DNA from: Affinirhizobium lemnae
Lineage (GTDB): Bacteria > Pseudomonadota > Alphaproteobacteria > Rhizobiales > Rhizobiaceae
DNA: 64,000 nucleotides
NCBI RefSeq assembly: GCF_022968395.1
Contig: NZ_JALJQZ010000011.1
Span: 1-64,000, forward strand
Direction of reading: 5' to 3'
Below the pieces are notes generated by a model. It searched no databases. It was given only the letters and a program-made list of their open reading frames with translations, and was not told the DNA's origin. The position numbers and the translations under genes were made by a program. Below, one piece after another: positions 30,835 to 40,555 of the stretch (position 1 is its first letter; the number at the start of each line of letters is the position of its first letter).

Positions 30835-32928
30835 TCAAATCCCGGCTGCGACAAAACGATTGTTATCGACGTCAATCTTCGAGAACTGTAGATTACTGTT
30901 CCGGGCGAGTTTTTCAGCGCAAGCGGCCGGAAGCGGCGCACCGTAGAGATAGCCTTGCAATTCCTGAACGCCATGGGATCGCGCCCATTCCGCAACTGTT
31001 TCGTTTTCGATGCCTTCGGCAACAATGGTAACCTGCATCAGCTTGCACATGGAGATGACGAGCCTGACCATTTCCTCATTCTTCGGAAGTTGCGAAACAA
31101 GGCTTCGGTCGATCTTGATGCAATCGACTGCTAACTCGTTCAGTCGGGCAATGTTGGAATAGCCAGTCCCGAAATCGTCGATTGCGATTCGGACGCCGAG
31201 CGCTCTGATCCTGTTCAGGTTTTCCTGGACGAGGGGATCACTTTCAGAGAATAGAGTTTCGGTCAATTCAAGCTCCAAGCGCTCCGGAGGGCAGGAATGG
31301 CGGTTGAGGCAGGCTTCTACCACATCGCTGAATCCTGTTTCGCAAAGCTGACGGAGGGACAGGTTGACAGAAATAGTTAAATCGATGCCGTTCCGCATCC
31401 ATTGTTCGCGCTGCTCGACGGCTTGTTCAAGGACAATCGTCCCGATCTGATTGATGAGCCCTGCTTTTTCCGCAAGAGGAATAAACGTCGACGGCGGCAC
31501 CATGCCGAGCTTGGGATGTTTCCACCGTGCCAGTGCTTCCATACCGATTATGCTGCCATCTTCTGCACTGACACGAGGCTGATAAAAGGGAATGATCTGT
31601 CCATAGCGCAGCCCATCCCGAAGACCGCTCAGCAATTCAAGCTCCTCTTCGCGCGCCCGGCTGAGTGTTTCGTTATAAACGAAGACCTGGTTTCGGCCAG
31701 CGGCCTTCGCCTGATACATGGCAAGATCAGCGCGACGCATCAGTGCCTGGATATCGGTCCCGTGGTCCGGATAGTGGGCAATTCCAATACTGGGTGTGAC
31801 CATCAACTGGTGTCGGTCGCTTTCAACCGTAATGGAAAGCCTTTCCAGTACACTGTCTGAAACGCTTTTCAACCGACAAGCAACATCCTGACGCTGAAGA
31901 AGCAGGAACAGGAATTCATCCCCTGCCAAACGCACCACGACATCATCTTCGCTACAGATTTCGCGCAACCGTCCCGCAACGTCACGCAGAAGATTGTCTC
32001 CCTGCAGATGACCTAGGGTATCGTTGACTGCCTTGAATTGATCGAGATCGATGAAGAGCAGGCTGATGCGGGATCCCATGCGCTGAGCTCTTGCCGCCAA
32101 CTCCTCGAAGCGCAGAGGTAGGCTCAGCCGGTTGTAGAGGCCTGTTAGGGGGTCATGATGCGCCAGCTTTTTCGCCAACGCCTCCGCCTCCTTGAGTTCC
32201 GTGACGTCGGACTCGCTCAGGATGAGAGAGGGCGAGCCTGAGACCGGATCAAAGCAGGAACGCGCAATAAGTTCATGCCAGCGCTTTCCCTGGGCTGTGT
32301 AGACCTCGGCAATCAATCGGGCTTCGCCAACGCTCTCCAACTGGTGCAACAAAGATGTAAAGTCATGCGGATCGACGAAGCGATCACTGAGGGAGCCGTA
32401 CCGAATGTCGAAGTCCGCCCTCGCGGCTGGATTGCAGTATAGTGTTCGCCCTTCGATTGTATGTAGAGATATCATGAGATGGGTGTGAAGCAGAACGTCG
32501 GCGCTACGAATGGCCTCCGGCACCAGGCTCATCTCATCGCGTCCCTCACAGAGCATGGCCATACGCCCATCAGGCAAACGGAAGCCGCTAAAGCGGACCT
32601 GAAGTGGACGAGGCACGCCCCGTGGATACAGCGTCCACATTTCGGTGAAGACCGCATCTTTTTCGATAAAATCGATTTGATATTGCAGCAGACGACGAGA
32701 AACCGCCGGCGACATATTGTCTTTCATGCGGCGCGCGCGCAGTTCCTCCAAGTCGACAGCGGCCCAGATATCGAGCGCCATCTCATTCCCCCAGACAACA
32801 CGTCCTTCATCGATATCGAAGATCCACACTGCGGTTGCAAGTCGGTCCAGCAGATCGCGCCCGTGCCAGACAGCAGGCTCCGCTTCGGCCTGAAGTGCCA
32901 CTCTCTTCGCCACACTCACCTTTGGCAT
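30835..32928 (-). CDS. PAS-GGDEF-EAL c-di-GMP signalling protein
   Basis: A 697-residue cytoplasmic protein with no membrane helices. Two PAS-like regions (about residues 25-130 and 140-245) are followed by a GGDEF domain (about 255-415) and an EAL domain (about 435-685). The cyclase signature is RLAGDEF, with Ala for the first Gly, and no RxxD inhibitory site precedes it. The EAL domain looks complete: MEALARW, NLSLRQL, ELTETLF, DDFGTGYSN and CIKIDRSLV. It follows the GST gene by 25 bp. Net activity cannot be read from the sequence; phosphodiesterase is at least likely. Confidence 0.92.
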   Translation of the reverse strand: MPKVSVAKRVALQAEAEPAVWHGRDLLDRLATAVWIFDIDEGRVVWGNEMALDIWAAVDLEELRARRMKDNMSPAVSRRLLQYQIDFIEKDAVFTEMWTLYPRGVPRPLQVRFSGFRLPDGRMAMLCEGRDEMSLVPEAIRSADVLLHTHLMISLHTIEGRTLYCNPAARADFDIRYGSLSDRFVDPHDFTSLLHQLESVGEARLIAEVYTAQGKRWHELIARSCFDPVSGSPSLILSESDVTELKEAEALAKKLAHHDPLTGLYNRLSLPLRFEELAARAQRMGSRISLLFIDLDQFKAVNDTLGHLQGDNLLRDVAGRLREICSEDDVVVRLAGDEFLFLLLQRQDVACRLKSVSDSVLERLSITVESDRHQLMVTPSIGIAHYPDHGTDIQALMRRADLAMYQAKAAGRNQVFVYNETLSRAREEELELLSGLRDGLRYGQIIPFYQPRVSAEDGSIIGMEALARWKHPKLGMVPPSTFIPLAEKAGLINQIGTIVLEQAVEQREQWMRNGIDLTISVNLSLRQLCETGFSDVVEACLNRHSCPPERLELELTETLFSESDPLVQENLNRIRALGVRIAIDDFGTGYSNIARLNELAVDCIKIDRSLVSQLPKNEEMVRLVISMCKLMQVTIVAEGIENETVAEWARSHGVQELQGYLYGAPLPAACAEKLARNSNLQFSKIDVDNNRFVAAGI

Positions 32929-32953
32929 GCAGCCTCCTCCCCGCTACGTTTTT

Positions 32954-33598
32954 TTAAGCGAGACCCTGCGAGAACGGGCGCGCATTGATGCAAAGCTCGG
33001 CCAGTGGCCGGAATCTGGGTGTGGAGGCAACGCGGTCAATCCACCGCTGAACGGCTGGGAATTCAGCCATGTCTATCCCTGCTTCGTGAGACACGTGTAC
33101 ATAGCCGAAAACGGCGATATCCGTGATCCCGTAGCGCTCTCCCAGCATGAAGCTGCTCTTGCCGAGATGTGCATCCAGGTTAGCGAGACCACTTCTTGCC
33201 TTTTCCAACCAGTTGGCAATGTCGGATTCTCTGCCCTTCCCCAGTTGCGGAGCAATAAAGGTAAGAAAACGTGCGGGTGAAATAAACGGCTCCAGTTTGG
33301 ACTGCTCGAAGAACATCCATTGCAGGCTGCGGGCTCGTTCTACAGCTGTATCCGGCATAAGGTCGGAGCCATCGGCGATAAGCCAAAGCATGGCGTTTGA
33401 CTCACCGATGCCGACCCCTGACCCGGTCACCATATACGGGACCTGGCCCCGGTCATTGATTGCGAGAAACGCATCAGATTTATGTTCGCCACCTAATAAA
33501 TTAACATCGATAAAGTCTAGTGTTTTGTCGCAATACGAAGATGCCAGAAATGGTTTGAAACAGTTTCCAGAACCCCGGGTGACATAAATTCGATCCAT
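32954..33598 (-). CDS. Glutathione S-transferase family protein
   Basis: A 214-residue GST. The N-terminal thioredoxin-like domain includes GQVPYMVTGSGVGIGESNAM, where the cis-Pro and glutathione-binding Glu-Ser lie. The helical C-terminal domain contains LGERYGITDIAVFGYVHVSH. The start MDRIYVTRGSG has GAGGAGG upstream. The usual catalytic Ser/Cys near residue 11 is not certain. It is probably cotranscribed with the downstream GGDEF-EAL gene. Confidence 0.85.
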   Translation of the reverse strand: MDRIYVTRGSGNCFKPFLASSYCDKTLDFIDVNLLGGEHKSDAFLAINDRGQVPYMVTGSGVGIGESNAMLWLIADGSDLMPDTAVERARSLQWMFFEQSKLEPFISPARFLTFIAPQLGKGRESDIANWLEKARSGLANLDAHLGKSSFMLGERYGITDIAVFGYVHVSHEAGIDMAEFPAVQRWIDRVASTPRFRPLAELCINARPFSQGLA

Positions 33599-33799
33599 GA
33601 TCCCTCCTCGGCACATTAACACATCTACTATGTATTAAATCCGTTGAGATTTAGTTGAAGAGATACCGTCGATTGTATCGACGAAATTCAAAGTGGTTAT
33701 GAATAAGGTTTCAGTTTCTAATTTCAACAAAAACTAATAAAGCGATTTACATAAGAAGGCGTGGGCAATTTACTACTCACGTAGAGCAGATACTGGCCT

Positions 33800-34123
33800 T
33801 CAATCAAGAACCTGAATGACACGACGCGTGTCTGGATCGACAACGACACGTCGCTCGTTCACGACCGTATAGGCGTAGTCGTTATAGCCATCGACCACAT
33901 GTACATCGACATCCTGCGGCAGCACACGACCGACCAGAACGTCGCCTTGATAGGAAACGGACGGGACGCTCTGTTGCATGACGTAGGTCCGCACCTGCGC
34001 AGGCATTTCGCGAACGACGACCGCGCCTGGCGGCGGCGGTTCGGATACGATCACGGTGGATTGCGCAAAGGCAGCAGTCGACATGAAAAGGGTCGCAGAT
34101 GCGACGATCATCGACTTCAACAT
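33800..34123 (-). CDS. DUF1236 domain small exported protein
   Basis: A 107-residue protein with a signal peptide (MLKSMIVASATLFMSTAAFA) and a C-terminal DUF1236 segment, YAYTVVNERRVVVDPDTRRV. The family is common in Rhizobiales, often in several copies, and of unknown function. ACAGGGAGAA gives a good ribosome binding site. The 200-bp AT-rich gap beyond its 3' end, up to the GST gene, holds no recognised feature. Confidence 0.8.
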   Translation of the reverse strand: MLKSMIVASATLFMSTAAFAQSTVIVSEPPPPGAVVVREMPAQVRTYVMQQSVPSVSYQGDVLVGRVLPQDVDVHVVDGYNDYAYTVVNERRVVVDPDTRRVIQVLD

Positions 34124-34210
34124 TCCAATTCTCCCTGTGTTTGTTCTGCCAGACAACACCGGGATGGTGACTTGGTTCCCTCGCGATGGCCCCATCGGCG
34201 GATAAACAAA

Positions 34211-34241
34211 AACGCCGCCGCTTTCTAAAAGCGGCGGCGTT
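34211..34241 (-). terminator. Rho-independent terminator after aspS
   Basis: Perfect 14-bp arms (AACGCCGCCGCTTT / AAAGCGGCGGCGTT) enclose a 3-base loop. On the minus strand they are followed by TTTTTGTTTA. It lies 23 bp past the aspS stop codon. Confidence 0.95.
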
Positions 34242-34264
34242 GAAGACGATAATCAGCCTGACGA

Positions 34265-36109
34265 TCAGTCTTTCTTCTGCGGCGGGATAACGCGCAGCGA
34301 AAGCTCGCGAAGCTGCGTCGGAGTTGCCTCCGACGGCGCATTCATCAGCAGATCCTGGGCCTGCTGGTTCATCGGGAACAGCGTGATTTCGCGCAGGTTC
34401 TTCGCGCCCACCAGAAGCATGACGACGCGGTCGATACCGAAGGCGCAACCGCCGTGTGGAGGCGCACCATACTGGAATGCGCGGTACATGCCGCCAAAAC
34501 GCTCTTCGACGTCAGCCTTGGAGAGACCAACCAGTTCGAAGGCCTTGACCATAAGATCCGGCGACTGGTTACGGATGGAGCCCGAGGCGATCTCGAAGCC
34601 GTTGCAGACGGCATCGTACTGATAGGCCTTGATCGTCAGAGGATCCTGGTTTTCGAGAGCATCCAATCCGCCCTGCGGCATCGAGAACGGGTTGTGAGCG
34701 AAATCGATCTTCTTGTCTTCTTCGTTGTATTCGAAGAACGGGAAATCGACGATCCAGCAGAACTCGTAGCGATCGCGATCAACGAGGTTCAGTTCCTCGC
34801 CTGCGCGCGTGCGGGCTTCACCAGCGAACTTGTAGAACTTGGCAGGATCGCCCGCCACGAAGAAGCAGGCGTCACCGGCTTCCAGTCCAAGCTGCGTGCG
34901 AATAGCTTCTGTTCGTTCTGGGCCAATGTTCTTGGCAAGCGGACCAGAACCCACTGGTCGCCAAGACGATTCATCGGTTGGCAGGCTACCATCGGAAGGC
35001 CAAGTTGCATCGTCAGTTGTTTCCTGGCGCCAGAAGATGTAACCGAGACCCGGCTGGCCCTGCGCTTGCGCCCAGGCATTCATGCGGTCGCAGAAAGCGC
35101 GGCTACCGCCGGTCTTCGCCGGAATTGCCCAGACTTCGACCTTCGGGTTCGACGTAATCATGTTCGCGAAGACCTTGAAGCCTGAGCCAGCGAAATGCTC
35201 GGTCACAGCCTGCATGGTGATGGGGTTGCGCAGATCCGGCTTGTCCGAGCCGTACTTGCGGATCGCTTCATCATAGGGAATGCGCGGCCAGTTCTTCGTT
35301 ACAGGCTTGCCCTCGGCAAACTGTTCGAACACCGCCGTCATCATCGGCTCCATCGTGCCCCAGACATCTTCCTGGGTTACGAAACTCATCTCGACGTCGA
35401 GCTGGTAGAATTCGCCCGGCAGACGGTCTGCGCGCGGATCCTCATCGCGGAAGCACGGCGCGATCTGGAAGTAGCGGTCGAAGCCAGCCACCATCAGAAG
35501 CTGCTTGTACTGCTGCGGCGCCTGCGGCAGCGCGAAGAACTTGCCGGGATGAATGCGGCTCGGCACGAGGAAGTCACGCGCACCTTCCGGCGAAGATGCG
35601 GTCAGAATAGGCGTCGAGTATTCGGCAAATCCGGCGGACGTCATACCGGACCGTATGGCCGCGATGATCTGCGTACGCTTGACGATATTCTTGTGCAGCG
35701 TTTCGCGGCGTAGATCGAGGAAGCGATACTTCAGGCGAACATCTTCCGGGTATTCCGGTTCACCGAAGACCGGCAGCGGCAGTTCCTTGGCAGCCGACAG
35801 AACCTCGATCTCCTTGGCATAGAGCTCGATTTCGCCCGTCGGCATGTTCTTGTTGACAGTTTCGTCGGTGCGGGCCTTGACCACGCCATCGATACGAATG
35901 ACCCATTCGCCGCGAACGGTTTCGGCGACCTTGAAGGCCGGACTATCGGGATCGGCGACAACCTGGGTCATTCCATAATGGTCGCGAAGGTCGATGAACA
36001 GAACGCCGCCGTGATCACGAACACGGTGGACCCAGCCGGAGAGGCGAACGGTCGCGCCGACATCGGACTTCCTGAGAGCGGCACAGGTGTGGCTGCGATA
36101 AGGGTGCAT
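34265..36109 (-). CDS. aspS: Aspartyl-tRNA synthetase
   Basis: A 614-residue class II synthetase that charges tRNA-Asp. Visible are the N-terminal anticodon-binding fold (about residues 15-105), motif 2 ([20 protein letters not shown]), the GAD insertion domain and motif 3 ([20 protein letters not shown]). In the family as I recall it, FWR is followed within about ten residues by GPLAKNIG; here some 25 residues (364-388), rich in Ser, Thr, Asp and Trp, lie between, which makes the protein about 20 residues longer than relatives. All class motifs are intact. Confidence 0.96.
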   Translation of the reverse strand: MHPYRSHTCAALRKSDVGATVRLSGWVHRVRDHGGVLFIDLRDHYGMTQVVADPDSPAFKVAETVRGEWVIRIDGVVKARTDETVNKNMPTGEIELYAKEIEVLSAAKELPLPVFGEPEYPEDVRLKYRFLDLRRETLHKNIVKRTQIIAAIRSGMTSAGFAEYSTPILTASSPEGARDFLVPSRIHPGKFFALPQAPQQYKQLLMVAGFDRYFQIAPCFRDEDPRADRLPGEFYQLDVEMSFVTQEDVWGTMEPMMTAVFEQFAEGKPVTKNWPRIPYDEAIRKYGSDKPDLRNPITMQAVTEHFAGSGFKVFANMITSNPKVEVWAIPAKTGGSRAFCDRMNAWAQAQGQPGLGYIFWRQETTDDATWPSDGSLPTDESSWRPVGSGPLAKNIGPERTEAIRTQLGLEAGDACFFVAGDPAKFYKFAGEARTRAGEELNLVDRDRYEFCWIVDFPFFEYNEEDKKIDFAHNPFSMPQGGLDALENQDPLTIKAYQYDAVCNGFEIASGSIRNQSPDLMVKAFELVGLSKADVEERFGGMYRAFQYGAPPHGGCAFGIDRVVMLLVGAKNLREITLFPMNQQAQDLLMNAPSEATPTQLRELSLRVIPPQKKD

Positions 36110-36411
36110 TTCAAAATCCTGGAATCGGGTAAGCCAGCGCGAAAGACAGATTCCGGCCAGCGTTTAAAATCGGGCGGAAAAGCGCATGGTGCGCCAGATT
36201 TGTCAAGCATAACTGCCAAGGAGAGAAGCGGTGCACAGGATTTGGCGCCTCGATATTTATTGAGACACGACAGAGATCGCGTGCAAAGTCTGGGCATCCA
36301 TCAGTTCCCGTGATGGATCAATCTAAGCTCTGAACTATCTTCCGACTCAAGGCGTGACTAAAATAATGGAACGACGCATGGGAATGGCCCCTCGCTCGTT
36401 AAGCACAGCAG
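36110..36411. other. Intergenic region between aspS and an MFS gene
   Basis: About 300 bp between divergent genes. It contains a perfect inverted repeat, ATCCATCA at 36296-36303 and TGATGGAT at 36311-36318, with a 7-bp spacer. No gene is supported here. The promoters of aspS (minus) and of the MFS gene (plus) must lie within it. Confidence 0.5.
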
Positions 36412-37671
36412 ATGGCCCGAACCATGTCCACCATACGCCCGCTGATCCCCCTGCTCGTTACTGCCGGCATACTGATTGGCGGCAACGGCCTACAGGGAAC
36501 CTATATTGCGCTTCGCGGGTCCGCCGAGGGCTTTTCACCATCAACGATCGGAATGATCGGTGCCGCCTATAGCGTCGGGTTCGCTGTTGGTTGCCTCTAT
36601 GTAACACGAATCTTGCGGTCGATCGGCCATATCCGCAGCTTCGCAGCCATGGCGGCCATAACGGCAAGCTGTTGCATTCTCATGCCGCTCATCATCGAAC
36701 CCGGCTTCTGGATGCTAATGCGGTTTATCATTGGCGTTGCGGTGGCCAGTCTTTTCGCCGTCATCGAAAGCTGGATCAATGCCAAGGTCACCAATGCCAA
36801 CCGAGCAAGGACGCTATCTGTCTATCGCTTGGTTGATCTGTCTTCGGTAACACTGGCCCAATATCTCATTCCGGCACTTGGCGTCGAAGGGCCGGTCATT
36901 TTTTCGCTGGTTGCCATTGCCATGGCGATGTCGCTGGTGCCGATTTCTGTCGCAGACCGCTCGCACCCTACGCCACCGGAAGCCATCAATTACGATATTT
37001 TGGCGGTCTGGCGGATCTCGCCGCTATCCGTGGTCGGCGTCATTGCCGTGGGTCTCGCGATGGCGGCATTCCGCAATATCGGACCGATCTATGCGCAGGA
37101 TATCGGTATGAGCGTTACGGGTATCGCCACCTTTATGAGCGCAGGCATCATCGGCGGCGTCGTTCTGCAATATCCCCTCGGCCTTTATTCCGACAAGCTG
37201 GATCGGCGTAAAGTTATCATCTGGGCAACGGTCGGAACGATCCTGACAGGCGGATACCTTTCATTTTTCGCGGGCCTCGATCAAACGGCAAACATTATCG
37301 GCATCTTCATATACGGTGCCTTTGCAATGCCACTTTACTCGCTTTGCTCAGCGCACGCCAACGACCACGCAAAGCCGGGCGAGCACGCACTGGTTTCGGC
37401 AGGGCTTCTATTTTTCTGGTCCATCGGGGCAACCATAGGACCGCTGCTTGCCTCGCTTTTGCTGCAGTTCATCGGCCCCAAAGTGTTCTTTATCTACACC
37501 TCGTTCATATTCACCGGGTTCCTTGTCTACACATTCCTGAGAATGAAAACCCGCCCTGCTGTTCCACCGGAACAAAGACCTGGACGTTTTCAGGCTCTGC
37601 TGCGGACCTCCGCCTATTTCAACAAGCTGGCTGGGGCACCCGATGACGAGCGTCAGCCACCACGGACCTGA
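36412..37671 (+). CDS. MFS transporter (YcaD-like)
   Basis: A 419-residue 12-helix MFS protein. Features are an early helix TAGILIGGNGLQGTYIAL, a helix 4-5 stretch FAVIESWINAKVTNANRARTL with the ESW-N motif of the YcaD-like subgroup, and a DKLDRRKVII cytoplasmic loop. The C-terminal tail is hydrophilic. The substrate is unknown. An alternative start is the Met at 36424; neither has a strong ribosome binding site. It precedes the multicopper oxidase by 87 bp. Confidence 0.84.
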   Translation: MARTMSTIRPLIPLLVTAGILIGGNGLQGTYIALRGSAEGFSPSTIGMIGAAYSVGFAVGCLYVTRILRSIGHIRSFAAMAAITASCCILMPLIIEPGFWMLMRFIIGVAVASLFAVIESWINAKVTNANRARTLSVYRLVDLSSVTLAQYLIPALGVEGPVIFSLVAIAMAMSLVPISVADRSHPTPPEAINYDILAVWRISPLSVVGVIAVGLAMAAFRNIGPIYAQDIGMSVTGIATFMSAGIIGGVVLQYPLGLYSDKLDRRKVIIWATVGTILTGGYLSFFAGLDQTANIIGIFIYGAFAMPLYSLCSAHANDHAKPGEHALVSAGLLFFWSIGATIGPLLASLLLQFIGPKVFFIYTSFIFTGFLVYTFLRMKTRPAVPPEQRPGRFQALLRTSAYFNKLAGAPDDERQPPRT

Positions 37672-37758
37672 ACACTGCGTCACTCTGCCCGCGTCAGCTC
37701 ATTGATGATTTGTGTACTCAGGTTTAAAAGGCGGCGATAAGAAGCAGGACGCGCCACC

Positions 37759-39165
37759 ATGATCCAGATGAACCGCAGAAGCTTGCTGAAAGCTGGTCTT
37801 GGCATTGCGGCCTATGGAACGGGGCTTGGTGCCGCGATAGTTTCAAGCGAAACGGCAAATGCAGCCAGCAAGGTCGAACTTGAGGCCGTGAACGCCAAAG
37901 CCTTGCTGGACGGTCAGCATCTGACCGATGGCGTCATGACCTATCGCTCCCTTGGCGAGCCGGATGCGTTGATGCCGCCGACTTTGCGCTTGAAGCGTGG
38001 GGAACCCTTTTCCGCGAAGCTTGTGAACCGTCTCGATGAGCCAACGACCATTCACTGGCATGGCCTGCGCATCGAGAACCGGATGGATGGCGTTCCCTTT
38101 CTGACCCAACCCTATGTCTATACGGGCGACAGCTTCGACTATCGGTTTGCGGCACCAGATGCAGGCACCTTCTGGTACCATCCCCACTGCAATACGCTGA
38201 CACAGATGGGCCGCGGTATGACGGGAATGCTGATTGTCGAGGACTCGAAGGATCCGCAATTCGATGCAGAAATCGCGATCAATCTGCGCGATTGGAGGCT
38301 TGGGGCGGACGGACAGTTTATCGAACAGTTCAAACCACGGGATGCCGCCAGAAACGGAACATTCGGCACCGTGAGAGGAGCGAATTGGCAGGTTCAGCCT
38401 GCCTATGAGGCGCCATCAGGTGGAATTGTACGTTTGCGCCTCGTTGCCAGTGATGTGACCCGCATCTACCAGCTTCGGTTGGATGGTGCCGATGCCGACG
38501 TGATTGCCGTCGACAGCCAGCCGATGCCGGAGCGTTTCCGACTGGAAACGGCGGTCATCGGGCCCGGTCAGCGCCTCGACCTTGCGCTTCGCATGCCGGA
38601 TGTCGAAGGCAGTGTCGTGTCGCTTTTGGACACTCGCCCTTCCACCGCAAAAACTGTTGCGACCTTCAAGGCCATCGGCCAAAGCCTGAAGCACCGGCTC
38701 GAGGATCTGCCACCTCTCTCAGCCAATCCATGGCAGGAGCCTGATCTCAAGAATGCAGAGCAGATACCGCTGATCCTCAGCGCTACGGCAGAAGGTGGCG
38801 CAAAGGAATCCTTCTGCGGCTCGCTTGGATATACGTTCTGGGCCATTAATCGTGTGCCTTGGCCTGGGGACAGCGCCGATCCGACCGCGCCGCTTGCGGA
38901 GTTGAAGCTGGGCAAGAGCTATGTCTTCAATCTGGAGAACCTGACGCCGCACGTCCACCCGATCCATTTGCACGGAATGAACTTTCAGGTCGTTTCTTCC
39001 AGTTTGAGGCAGGTTCCGCCTCTGATTACCGATACCTATCTGGCCCTGCCAGACGAGAAAGTACAACTATCACTGGTTGCCGAAAATCCAGGTGACTGGG
39101 TCATGCATTGCCATATCATCGAGCATCAAAAGAGCGGAATGACGTCCTACGTCCGGGTAATCTGA
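37759..39165 (+). CDS. Multicopper oxidase, Tat-exported
   Basis: A 468-residue laccase/CueO-type oxidase. The N terminus NRRSLLKAGLGIAAYGTG is a twin-arginine signal ending near ETANA. Three cupredoxin domains follow. All four copper motifs are present: IHWHGLRI, WYHPHCNT, HVHPIHLHGMNF and VMHCHIIEHQKSGM, with Met as the type 1 axial ligand. It probably oxidises Cu(I) or phenolics in the periplasm. There is no Met-rich loop as in CueO. An internal Met at 37768 is the alternative start. Confidence 0.93.
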   Translation: MIQMNRRSLLKAGLGIAAYGTGLGAAIVSSETANAASKVELEAVNAKALLDGQHLTDGVMTYRSLGEPDALMPPTLRLKRGEPFSAKLVNRLDEPTTIHWHGLRIENRMDGVPFLTQPYVYTGDSFDYRFAAPDAGTFWYHPHCNTLTQMGRGMTGMLIVEDSKDPQFDAEIAINLRDWRLGADGQFIEQFKPRDAARNGTFGTVRGANWQVQPAYEAPSGGIVRLRLVASDVTRIYQLRLDGADADVIAVDSQPMPERFRLETAVIGPGQRLDLALRMPDVEGSVVSLLDTRPSTAKTVATFKAIGQSLKHRLEDLPPLSANPWQEPDLKNAEQIPLILSATAEGGAKESFCGSLGYTFWAINRVPWPGDSADPTAPLAELKLGKSYVFNLENLTPHVHPIHLHGMNFQVVSSSLRQVPPLITDTYLALPDEKVQLSLVAENPGDWVMHCHIIEHQKSGMTSYVRVI

Positions 39166-39309
39166 ACTTTGTACAATGTTGCCATCTTAACGACAAAGCA
39201 GCGAATAATACCGGGGGTTGATCCATCGCAACGCTCCATCTGTTGACTTTGGCTGACGAAAGGGAAAGGAAGATAGAACATTTATTCTCAACTCCTGCCG
39301 ACGAAGCTG

Positions 39310-40461
39310 ATGATCGATACGACAATTGCCCTTGAGGAAGCCTGCCGGACTCTTGCCCGCTCGCAATTCGTGACCGTTGATACCGAATTCTTGCGCGAAA
39401 CGACCTTCTGGCCAGAGCTCTGCCTCATACAAATGGCAGGGCCGGATCTTGAAGTGATTGTCGATCCACTCGCCAAGGGCCTGGATCTGAGGCCTTTTTT
39501 TGTATTGATGGCCAATCCGGATGTTGTGAAGGTCTTTCATGCCGCACGTCAGGATCTGGAAATCGTCTACCATCTTGGAAATCTGATCCCGCATCCAATC
39601 TTCGACACACAAGTGGCTGCCATGGTGTGCGGCTTTGGCGACTCGATCTCCTATGATCAGCTCGTCCAGCGGATCAAGAATGTGCAGATTGACAAGTCGT
39701 CACGTTTCACCGACTGGAGCAGACGTCCCCTTTCGGAAAAGCAGCTGGACTATGCTCTGGCCGATGTAACCCATCTGCGTGACGTCTATCTCTTCCTGAA
39801 GAACAAGTTAGAGGCGGAGGGACGTACAACCTGGGTGAGCGAGGAGATGGCGGTTCTGGAATCGCCCGAAACCTACGACATGCATCCAGATGATGCTTGG
39901 CTGCGTCTGCGCTCGCGGCTGCGCAAACCCCAGGAACTGGCGGTTCTCAAATATGTGGCTGCCTGGAGAGAACGCGAAGCGCGAAGCCGTAACGTGCCCC
40001 GCTCCCGGGTGCTTAAGGATGACGCGATTTTTGAAATTGCCCAGCAACAGCCAAAGGACGTGGATGCGCTGAGTCGATTGCGTACGATCCCGAAAGGCTG
40101 GGAACGATCGTCTTCCGGAACTTCGATCCTGTCTGCAGTCAACGAAGCCTTGAGCCTGCCGCGATCGGATATGCCACAGGCCGCAAAGCACACGCATGTT
40201 CCCGAAGGCGCTCAGTCTGCCGTGGAACTTTTGAAAGTCTTGTTGCGGCTGGTTTCGGAGAAGCACGGCGTGGCCGCCAAGGTTCTCGCCAGCAGCGACG
40301 ATCTCGACAAGATTGCGACCGATGGTGCGGCTGCGGATGTGCCTGCTCTGCAAGGCTGGCGAAAAGATCTTTTCGGAGATCCGGCTTTGAAGCTGATCTC
40401 GGGCCAGGTCGCACTTCGCTTCGTGGATAAGCGGGTCGAAGCGGTGGACCTCGGATCCTGA
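39310..40461 (+). CDS. rnd: Ribonuclease D
   Basis: A 383-residue 3'-to-5' exonuclease that trims tRNA and other structured RNA. The DEDDy catalytic set is visible: FVTVDTEFLRE, FHAARQDLEIVYHLG and the final Asp-Tyr in LDYALADVTHLRDVY. An HRDC domain follows at about residues 205-290 (ELAVLKYVAAWREREARSR). It starts 144 bp after the multicopper oxidase. Confidence 0.95.
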   Translation: MIDTTIALEEACRTLARSQFVTVDTEFLRETTFWPELCLIQMAGPDLEVIVDPLAKGLDLRPFFVLMANPDVVKVFHAARQDLEIVYHLGNLIPHPIFDTQVAAMVCGFGDSISYDQLVQRIKNVQIDKSSRFTDWSRRPLSEKQLDYALADVTHLRDVYLFLKNKLEAEGRTTWVSEEMAVLESPETYDMHPDDAWLRLRSRLRKPQELAVLKYVAAWREREARSRNVPRSRVLKDDAIFEIAQQQPKDVDALSRLRTIPKGWERSSSGTSILSAVNEALSLPRSDMPQAAKHTHVPEGAQSAVELLKVLLRLVSEKHGVAAKVLASSDDLDKIATDGAAADVPALQGWRKDLFGDPALKLISGQVALRFVDKRVEAVDLGS

Positions 40462-40555
40462 GCCTATCGGTTGCTGCCTGGTTCCTTCATCGTTCCGTGA
40501 GTGACCATGGTAATGGCTGTTGCCTCGAAACTGCAGCCAGCAAGGTAGCGAAGTC

